A stretch of DNA of 64,000 bases from Pieris napi. Taxonomy: Eukaryota; Arthropoda; Insecta; Lepidoptera; Pieridae. The position numbers and the translations under genes are program-made. The notes under the pieces were generated by a model. It saw nothing but the letters and a program-made list of their open reading frames with translations, was not told where the DNA came from and did not search any database. This document shows positions 55,901 through 64,000 of this stretch, in pieces (the stretch's first letter is position 1; each line of letters opens with the position of its first letter). The DNA lies in the NCBI RefSeq assembly GCF_905475465.1, contig NC_062236.1:4040001-4104000 (forward strand), written 5' to 3'.

Positions 55901-56779
55901 ACGTTCAACAGATGGCGCTAAAAAATATGTTTAATGATGAAAAATTAAATAGTAAATAGCTATTATTAACTATTTGACCAGATGTTTGAACTTAACTTAT
56001 GATTTAGTGAACATAATACATATATAAATATTAACGAATAAATACTATCACCGAATAATAATACTGAACAATGAGCCTCGATTCGTTGTCTATTTAAGTA
56101 GCTTAATATATTATTCATAGTAGGTATACACAAAATAAATTTCTGAACGCATGCATAAATATTTGAAAACTAATTCAAATCCAAAATTCTAAAATCATTT
56201 ATTCACGTAGGTAACACAATGTAAACTTGTGATTCGTCATTAAAGAAATATTATTTGACGTAGATATATATTTGACATCCAAGTGACAAGTTTTTATAAA
56301 ACAAAAGACATCAAATGTTTTGAAGCTAGAAAGGAACTATATTAGAAAATTAAAGTTTCCCGTGCTTGAACACCCCAAGCCTTCGATGGATACTTAAAAC
56401 TGACTTTGTTTCACTATACTTCCCGTATGAGAGCAATAAATAGGGAGTCCACAACATTACAATTTATAGAATGGTACAGAGTATAAACAGAAGATGGTTA
56501 CAGTATATATTTAATGGAATCAACTATCTGTTTACTATCAAGAGGTCATTAATTACACCCGTTGGGACATTAGGTTTCGCTTGACAAGATTTATTGCAGG
56601 CGCCTGTCTATTTGATCTAGTATCACTAATCACTTGCAAATACCAGACATGTTGTGAAACGATAGGTGTCGATAATTTTGTCGCCTCTTACTTCTTGTAT
56701 TGCGTTGATATTTAATACTATAGTATTATATTAATATCGTTAGCCCTTTTACCAAAATATTATATTACGCCCGTGAATG

Positions 56780-56855
56780 TGAGAAACTGTTGGTCTCGTG
56801 CTTAGGCGGGTGATTCTTAAGCCAGAGGTGAGTTCGAATCCCGATCTCTCCGTTC
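56780..56855 (+). repeat. tRNA-like SINE head
   Basis: Contains ttggtctcgtgcttaggcgggtgattcttaagccagaggtgagttcgaatccc, with a box B (gttcgaatccc) and a box A-like start. It is not foldable into a complete tRNA as far as I can see. The MITE 56859-57247 is inserted directly behind it. Confidence 0.45.
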
Positions 56856-56858
56856 TTA

Positions 56859-57247
56859 CGCCCGAACCCAATAATCAATCCACAATCTCAGATTGAAAAG
56901 AATCCGAGAGCAGATCGCGAAAGTCGATCGATCTCCTATCTGCATCCCAATAACCAAACCCTACGAAGACAATCCATTTTTGGCGACGGATAAAATGCTC
57001 TTTGTCGTTCCATTTTACCGAGTTTAAAATAACTAAATCTTAATCTAATAAAACTGTTAAAATCGAGCTTTCGTCAACTGTCATTTTCATACAAAGGTCT
57101 ATCCACATACACCGATACGACCTCCCTTGGGTAGCTTGTATCGACAGATGGCTATTACAATCCGTTGATTGGTTATTGTTACAACATATGGATTAAGATT
57201 ACTCAGATGGTGGATTATGGATTGAGGTAGGTTATTGGGTTCGGGCG
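56859..57247. mobile_element. Harbinger-like MITE (389 bp)
   Basis: Inverted repeats CGCCCGAACCCAATAA (left 56859; complement ending at 57247), flanked by TTA on both sides (56856-56858, 57248-57250). No ORF. Its TIR differs from those at 48839 and 51815. Confidence 0.85.
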
Positions 57248-57250
57248 TTA

Positions 57251-58256
57251 ATCAATGGGTTCATGCTCCAATTGGGGATAGACATAATAAATTTACTGTT
57301 TCGAGTTAGGCTTGTCTCGTCTAACAAGAATGGAACCAGCAAAATTGACTTACCATCTGAAGTGACTGAGTGATCCTTAGAAGAAGCCAAAAGATGACGC
57401 ACTAACGTCATAGACCGCAAACCCCTAAGAAGACTCCAAGCAACGAAATGGGCAACATACAACTCAGGTCGTGACAGAAGTCAGTGATAAAATATTAAAG
57501 CCTTATGCCAAGAACACAATAAACTAGGCGGGTTCATCTAAATTACTTAAATACCATATCACTAAGGTTTTCAAATTCTCGTGCAAAGCCGGGTCGATCC
57601 TTAAGTAGATCACTAAGTATGTTAAACTTATTACTTACTTTATTAAATTAATTCACAAAGAGGCTTTGAATTCCTTTCGTGGCCTTAATTCTAGGCATCT
57701 CTATCTTTTATTAGGGTCAACCTCATTCTAACAATTTCAAATCCGTTTAGAAAAAATCGTTTAATCGTATCGTTGAAATGGGGAAATAACTTTCAGTATC
57801 TCTTTTTTTCTTGGCGTTAAGTTGAAAAGCCTTTTTGCCAGGAATACTAGAGAGCGGTGTCGTTGGTTATTGTTTATATAATTTTTAGGCTAATACTATT
57901 TTTTAAATTCCAGAAAAAAAACTAAAAAAAACGAAAAATACACTAACTGTTTTTTCACGATTAGAACATAATGTTTTGACGTGTTAGTCTGTATAAACAC
58001 AGTATTTTTTACTAATACTAAACGAATATATATAGCCTGAAGTCGAAGCAATATATCTTTCGTTTCATTGTAAATCTCATTGGGAACCAAAAAACATGAT
58101 CGCCTATAGAAAATTGCATAGCAAATGTCACTATAATAAAAAAGTGGTATTTTAATTTACAATTCGTCATTAGAGATTTCAATAAATTATTTTGCATAAA
58201 ATTTAAAATACTAATATTTCATAAATTCTCTTTACAATTTTTTTTTCACTTCAAAA
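57251..58256. other. Unassigned DNA
   Basis: The part next to the MITE (to about 57480) may be the body of the split SINE-like repeat. 58138-58230 repeats sequence from 47478-47560 (atttacaatttgtcatt...aaatactaatatttcataaattctc). No gene seen. Confidence 0.35.
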
Positions 58257-58592
58257 AGTCCAACTATTCTAGCGTGCGCTGCCAAAACCGCTAGAGTTAC
58301 ACATATGTTAATATGAATGATGGAAATGTTTACCTTAAATAGTCCTACAAAAAAGCCCGTCACAGTAGGTATATATCTGTGTCTTATGTGTTAGCCATTA
58401 TAGCCAAAATAGTGAACCATAACTACTATAAAAATGTATAATTTATTTAAAATGCACATTTGGTAGTAATAAATTGATTCTGAAATGAAAATAGTTTTAT
58501 CGCACTGGTATTTAAAGTAAAAAGATAAATATTTCTTTCACGCACTAATATTATTTCAATGCTGCGCAGACGAAGTCGCGGTCACCAGCTAG
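58257..58592 (+). mobile_element. Helitron-like element, 5'-truncated
   Basis: Ends cgcagacgaagtcgcggtcaccagCTAG before T. The body (gcgtgcgctgccaaaaccgctagagttac) matches the 3' two thirds of 10905-11438. The TC start is missing. Confidence 0.68.
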
Positions 58593-59154
58593 TTTTTGAT
58601 TAAATATAAATTACAAAGCGGCTCTAAGAACAACATTTGGGGTACATAACCATTCCTAGCAATCCTTTAATTTCCATAGCCATATAAATCAAAGATTGAT
58701 CAAGCGAAATCATTTTTTTTTTTAACCAATAAGTGTCATAGAACATGTATTGAGAACTGCATTCAAGAGCTTGTGAGAATCCAGCTACATTTTATATTAT
58801 GATAAAAATAAAATAACTTATTTATTTGATAGATAGTTAAACATTGAAGGTAAGATAATTAAGGCGTAAGGCCTAACTTGTATTCCTAGTAAATTTCACT
58901 ATATTTAATACCTCCCGTTCTAGAATCAAAACAATATCCGCAATTGATATGAGACGTAAATTTAAATAAAATAATTTATTGAATTTTTCGTCATGGCTAA
59001 GTGTTCCAGTATTTACCTCCTAGATTAGATCTTCAGCTACCTAACAACAACATAACAAATATCACATTATATTTCAAACAATTTAATTTATGTCAGACCA
59101 TTGATCCATATTTTTAAATTTGTAACAATTGAGTCTTGGTTTTTTTTTTTTAAA
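58593..59154. other. Unassigned AT-rich DNA
   Basis: Nothing recognised. Confidence 0.35.
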
Positions 59155-59392
59155 GACAATTCACACCAATTGACCTAGTCCCATGCTAAGCTGGTGAAGC
59201 TTGTGTTATGGGTACTAGGCAACGGATATACATACATATTATAGATAGATATACATATAAATACATATTTAAACACCCAAGACCTAAGAACAACACCAAA
59301 TGCTCATCACATCGATGTTCAGCCTGGATTCGCAGTCAGGGGTACTAACCACTAGACCAATGAGTCGTCAAACCAATGAGTCGTCAAAGTCT
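59155..59392 (-). repeat. tRNA-derived SINE or LINE tail ('caattcacaccaattgacctagtccc' family)
   Basis: On the minus strand a tRNA-like head (gactcattggtctagtggttagtacccctgactgcgaatcc) leads into a body with 'ccgttgcctagtacc' and 'gggactaggtcaattggtgtgaattg'. The box A is good and the box B degenerate. This is a frequent lepidopteran retroposon family. Confidence 0.6.
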
Positions 59393-59883
59393 TGGTACTA
59401 TTGGTTAGTAAACAAATTTTGCTATGGTGGGGCATGAACAGCGAACCGCAACTCCTTATCATCTGGGTGTTATTTATTGTCATCAACACATTTAGTGCAC
59501 CATCAGCAAATTTAAGGTTCTAACTTTTCTATAAGGAAAAAATGATCAGCAAGGCACAATACCTCCCAGCCCCCTGACAAACCATCGAAGAAATCACGTT
59601 ACAGTTAGCAATTAGTCTGAGTTAATATCAAATTACATCACAATAAGGTTTCTTGTGTTATCTTGCGTTTTGTTGTAAGTACCAAAGAATTCGACTACAA
59701 GTACATTTTCATAATACGTCCTAATACTTAACGCATTGCTGAACTAACTTAATAAAAACCAACCTGTGTTTCTGATATGCTGAAGTTTTTCAGTGCGTGG
59801 CAAGCACCCCACCGCTGCTGCCTTGCACAATCATACGAAATACGCGCGCATCAATCTGCCTAATCGCTTTAGTAATTGTCTTT

Positions 59884-59891
59884 TATATAAA
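59884..59891 (+). promoter_or_regulatory. Possible TATA box of AGMO
   Basis: TATATAAA lies 32-39 bases before the AGMO ATG. It would place the transcription start close to the ATG, so it may be coincidental in AT-rich DNA. Confidence 0.3.
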
Positions 59892-59922
59892 TAATTAAAC
59901 TGTGACAGTCCGATAAGTCAAA

Positions 59923-62221
59923 ATGGACCATAACGGTTCTGTGTTATCGTCTCCGAGTGATTTTGCGGAGGGTGTGGGTCGAATGTTTTATTTAATTGAC
60001 CCAAAGAAAACCAGATTTGAGCGTGTAGGGGATGTGCCCAACTTTTATGTGCAGGTTTGTTTGTCTTGATAATTTTATACTATTTATTTGTACTTATACG
60101 TTCGTAAATAAAAATTTAATGAATAAATATTGTATTTAACCAACTTAAATATTTTTAATTATTTGTTTTTATGAATTGTTCTTTCCAGTTTTTGTCAGAT
60201 TGAATATAAAACAATGTAATAATATTATTAAAAATAATTACAAGGTTCATGGAACATAATTTTTATTATAATTGGATATAGCTAATAATTTTTAATTAAT
60301 ATATCTTTTATGGTTACCCAAATTTAGGAAAACATATTTTTTTTTAATTTACATTGTAATTCTATTGCAACATATTATGTATTATTTACATTTCAATAAA
60401 ACTTTGAGCGTTTTTCGGTCAAGACGACAGCTGTAAAGCACTCGATTATATTATTATTTATTATTCCGTTAAAGAAATTTATTTCTATCATGTTTTGTTT
60501 CAGTCATGGCCATACTTCTTTACCTTTATGATATTGGAGCATATAGTTTTGAAACTTAAAGGTAAACGAGGTATTCGGCTGAATGATGGTATTACAAGTT
60601 TCTCAAATGGCATGTTCCTCGAAGGTGGCAGGTACGAATTTTTTATAAAATAATAACCTTCAAGGAGGTAGCACAAAGTATTGCTAGGCAAGATAGTCTT
60701 ATTTCTATAGTAGTATACGAGAGATATAAGGAAAGATATATATATATATCTCTCGTATACTACTATAGAAATAAGATTGTAGCTCTTAACCCAGAGGCCG
60801 TGTGCGTAAACCTAAGCTGTGTATTTTTTCTAGCAATCTACATTGTATCGTATGGTGAAAAAATACCGTTAGGAAACTATCATGTCTCAAGGTTTTTGCC
60901 CTAAATCAGAAACACAATTACAGAAAGCTAATATTTGCTTATAATCAAAACTATATAAGAAATACACGCTTCTACGGTGCTTCTCAGCTATCCTGTTCTG
61001 AACGGGATGTTATTAATAGATTAAAAATAGGCAATATATGTGTGTTCGACTCCGTCACTGGAACGACCTTCACGATTCAATATGATTTAATATTAAATTC
61101 CACGCAGAGGTGACATGCGACCCGTCAGAAATTTTCTTGATTAGATAAATACGAGTATAGCTAATACAAAAAATCTATTGGAATTTTGTATTAGTAGTAA
61201 GAAAAAACGAAGTCGAAGGAGGAGGTTATCAATTTGACGTGATTTTTGTACTGTTTGACAAGACGAAGAATCGACGAAGAAGTTTTAAAATTATTTGATT
61301 TAGACAATTAAAGAATTAAAAGAGAATATTCTAACAATTGATATTTATAATTGTAAATATACCCAATTATAAATATCGATTGCTAGAATAAAATAGAATA
61401 TAGAATAAAATGTTCTTAAATCGTTTCGTTATTGTTCATTAAATTGAACACAAAAATGTTTTTTATAAACGTATAAGTCTAAAGTAGTTATATTTATTAA
61501 TTTGTTACATAACAATTATAAGTATTCTTTTACAATTTTGGCCCTATTATTAAGTATTGTGTAATATTTAACTTATCCACGGAGGAACACTAATGTGCTA
61601 AATTATATCGGAAATTTTGTTCAACATTACGAGGTTATAATTAAATATTAATGATGAATTGTTATAGAAGCTATTGAGCTTCGTTAATTAATCGATCGAC
61701 TCTCAATAATTATATTGAGAGCAGATCGATTAATTTGTGTTTCGATTTTTTTACGAATTACACTTAAAGTCCGATTAATAATGACATAAGATTAAACTCT
61801 CGATTCCAAAGTGTTGTAATTGTTTTTACACATAGTAAAACTCTGTGCCAAACATACTTACAGGTAACTTACAGAAATCTATAGCCTAGTTTATTAATAG
61901 CTTAATTTTTTCCTTAAATACAATGAGGATTTCAAAGAGTATATATAGTAAACATTGTACTGGCAAGACTTTGCCTCTACGGATCAGGAGAAAACATAAA
62001 ACAAGTGACAATTATTTATGCCTTCAAAATGTGCTTAAAACCTTGTTGATACTTTCATATCTTTCTAAGGATGCTATGGCGCGGTGCAGAATTCTATACC
62101 TACACATGGATTTATGACAACTGGAAGATGGTGGACTTGCCCTGGGACTCCACCGCCACTTGGCTATTGGCAGCTTTGGGGGTGGATTTCTGCTACTATT
62201 GGATGCATAGAGCTTGTCATG
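59923..62221 (+). CDS. AGMO: Alkylglycerol monooxygenase, first three exons (partial, 137 aa)
   Basis: Exons 59923-60054 (phase 0 end), 60504-60631 (phase 2 end) and 62070-62221 (phase 1 end), all with GT-AG borders; the gene continues past the window. AGMO (TMEM195) is an ER membrane di-iron enzyme that uses tetrahydrobiopterin to cleave the ether bond of alkylglycerols. Landmarks are MFYLIDPKKTRFERVGDVPNF, a first membrane segment SWPYFFTFMILEHIVLKL, RLNDGITSFSNGM, AEFYTYTWIYDNWKMVDLPW and GVDFCYYWMHRACH. H133 and H137 form the first HxxxH iron-ligand motif of the fatty-acid-hydroxylase superfamily. The later histidine clusters would lie in exons outside the window. The ATG in tcaaaATGG is the first in the frame. 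Confidence 0.93.
60697..60776. repeat. Perfect 32-bp inverted repeat in AGMO intron 2
   Basis: The arm starting tcttatttctatagtagtat recurs in inverse orientation and ends at 60776, with a small loop (about 12-16 nt). It can form a long hairpin in DNA or pre-mRNA. Confidence 0.85.
60777..62069 (+). other. AGMO intron 2, remainder
   Basis: Two more imperfect inverted repeats are visible: 61335-61383 (acaattgatatttataattg / caattataaatatcgattg) and 61684-61735 (taattaatcgatcgactctc / gagagcagatcgattaatt). The 64-aa frame at 61923-62117 overlaps exon 3 in another frame and is a shadow. Confidence 0.5.
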
Positions 62222-62461
62222 GTATGTATTTGTTAAATAAACCAGTTGTACGAGCCAAGGCAGTACATTTACTCAGGCTTTCTTAGGTTTAAAGCGTGCC
62301 GATTTCCTAAATGAGCCCCGAGAGTAGACGCAGGCACTCTATTCAACTGTTACATTGCATTCATTCGTTACATAGCAATTATAATTTCATTATTTCGCTT
62401 ATAGTCTGTTGTTGTACGCTAGTAGTTAATATAGAGAAAATATATATATTTATATATTTAT

Positions 62462-62746
62462 CAGTGGCGCTACAACCTCTTTAGGTCTGGGCCTCAGATT
62501 TCTGAATGTGTTTCATGATCATTTTTCAATCTAATAGGCACGTAGGTGATCAGCCTCCTGTGCCTGACACATGCCGTCGACTTTTTGTGTCTGAGACATG
62601 TCGGTTTCCTCACGATGTTTTCCTTCACCGTTCAAGCGAATGTTAAATGCACATAGAAATAAAGTTCATTGGTGCACAACCGGGGATCGAACTAACGACC
62701 TCACGGATGAAAGTCGCACGCTAAAGCCACTAGACCAACACTGCTC
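62462..62746 (-). repeat. tRNA-derived SINE (reverse orientation)
   Basis: On the minus strand: agagcagtgttggtctagtggc (box A TTGGTCTAGTGG), box B gttcgatcccc, the body ggtgaaggaaaacatcgtgaggaaacc, and the tail ctttaggtc... to ggttgtagcgccactgat, then a TA-rich end. Same family as 16950-17235 but with a complete head. It lies in AGMO intron 3. Confidence 0.85.
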
Positions 62747-63045
62747 TAACCCCGATTACCCAGGAACCGTACACCAGTGGTCAACGTTTGATCTTCCTTT
62801 TCTCCTTTGCCCTTAGATTTCTATAGCGTTTTCTTTATAAATATATGGGCAAGCCGTTGATGTTTATGTCGTGTTGTTCTAAGCATTTTTGGGCATATAG
62901 ACAGAACAATTTGTTTATGCACTGACTCTGGATTTCCAACGTATAGACATGATCTACCAAAGCAACATTACAGAAATAATATTTTATTATTTCTGAGACA
63001 CATTGAGACGAAAAACTACTTATTTTGTAATTTCTACAAAGTCAT

Positions 63046-63982
63046 GTAGGGGAAGGTCGGGACCCTTCGTACGGTTTTCACATTTTGTTTTTTTATTTTT
63101 TTCTTTTTCCATGAATTAATCACCTGATAGCTTAAATTTATAGTCTAACTATCTGAGATTCATATAAAAAAATTACAAATGATTTCATCTGATGGTTCAA
63201 CCATAATTATGATTTAAACTAAATCTGGAAAACGTACGAATCTGCCCCATCAACGGGGCACCTTCGTACAGTGTTTGGGGTACCTTCGTACGCTGTGGGG
63301 TAGTTCCGTACGTGCGATTAAAACGTCACACATAAATCAAAATTCATTTATTAGCAATGAAATTAAACAGAAACATAAAGATTTAATTTCTATTGAACAA
63401 AAATAAAATACTTTTCTTATAGTGAACGAAAATTACATAGCTCTTCTGATGTAAAACAAAATTTAATTAGTTATGTATCTTAAATTTAGAATCACATTTC
63501 TTGATCTTTGGTGCGGATTAGCATTTCTTATTTTCGGGTGTGGCAGTATAAATTCGTGGTTTTCCTGGCCGTCGCCGTCATTTTGTTTGTTTTATTACTT
63601 TGTTACAACATGCGGATAGGGTTGAAATGCCTCTGGTGTCAAAACTGACTTCGAAGGAACTACTATTTGATGGATTAGTAAATTATTCAAAGCATCTGGT
63701 TCACAAGCATCTAAATCAACCTTAATAAAGATAATAAGAAATAGGTATTAATATATATTCACATCGACGATAGCGAAAATAGCAACACAGGACAAAGTAA
63801 ATGCAAAAATTAGCAATTAGCACACTAAAACAATCGTACCTACCTACCAGAGGGTTTAGTCAAGACTCAAGATGCCTTAGTAGTAGTGTATGTAGAAAGT
63901 TCGTGTCGACAAATTTTCATACAAATTTAGTAGTACAATTCGTTCAAATGTGCCCCATCTAGTGCTGTCCGAAAGTACCCCA
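63046..63982 (-). mobile_element. DDE_1 (pogo/jerky-like) element remnant with GGGGTA...CGTACG ends
   Basis: The left side has repeated ggggtaccttcgtacg-type words (63040-63315) and the right side tgtccgaaagtaccccac, resembling imperfect inverted ends between TA dinucleotides. The minus strand at about 63700-63500 encodes VLTPEAFQPYPHVVTK and then, in another frame, RRRPGKPRIYTATPENKKC. This resembles the 'PYPK...RGRKxGKxxIxTDTPEK' C-terminus of psq-HTH/DDE_1 transposases. The catalytic part is absent. Confidence 0.55.
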
Positions 63983-64000
63983 CTAACTGAATAACAACAA

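Overview
The window is eukaryotic and almost certainly from a moth or butterfly (Lepidoptera). It is AT-rich, its genes are split by GT-AG introns, and most of it is made of transposable elements typical of lepidopteran genomes: Helitron-derived elements ending CTAG, tRNA-derived SINEs, fragments of one Jockey-like LINE family, mariner, Tigger, hAT and PIF/Harbinger elements. No bacterial or viral feature was seen.

Host genes. (1) 9583-2626, minus strand: an 8-exon gene for a single-pass membrane protein. It has a signal peptide, two EB/EGF-like six-cysteine modules, one membrane segment and a basic, serine-rich cytoplasmic tail. All splice phases fit, but I do not recognise a named orthologue. 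(2) 41089-38937 and 53714-49767, minus strand: two intact tandem paralogues of the NPC2/ML-domain family (161 aa each, identical exon lengths, about 76% identical by hand count). (3) 59923-62221, plus strand: the first three exons of alkylglycerol monooxygenase (AGMO/TMEM195). The gene runs off the right end.

Mobile elements. The outstanding one is an apparently intact PIF/Harbinger transposon at 26981-29883. Its MADF DNA-binding gene (plus) and DDE transposase gene (minus) are interdigitated: the second exon of each lies inside the single intron of the other, and the coding exons alternate strand without overlapping. A decayed two-gene relative lies at 35224-37255, and its transposase is interrupted by a Tigger-type MITE. 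A 672-bp deletion derivative keeping the 5' ends of both genes lies at 48839-49510. Harbinger-like MITEs lie at 51815-52109 and 56859-57247.

Layout. 1-2.6 kb: LINE fragment and unassigned DNA. 2.6-9.8 kb: EB-module gene with a LINE remnant in one intron. 9.8-27 kb: no host gene seen; Helitrons, SINE, hAT-like and palindromic MITEs. 27-30 kb: the intact Harbinger. 30-37.3 kb: unassigned DNA and the decayed Harbinger. 37.3-56.1 kb: the NPC2 cluster, a segmental duplication with two full units and one truncated unit, expanded by many insertions. 56-59.9 kb: MITE, SINE and Helitron remnants. 59.9-64 kb: AGMO 5' exons, a SINE and a DDE_1-type element.

Functionally the host genes are independent: lipid/sterol binding (NPC2), ether-lipid cleavage (AGMO) and a cell-surface protein. 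All exon structures were read by eye from splice signals and reading frame. No alignment or database search was run.
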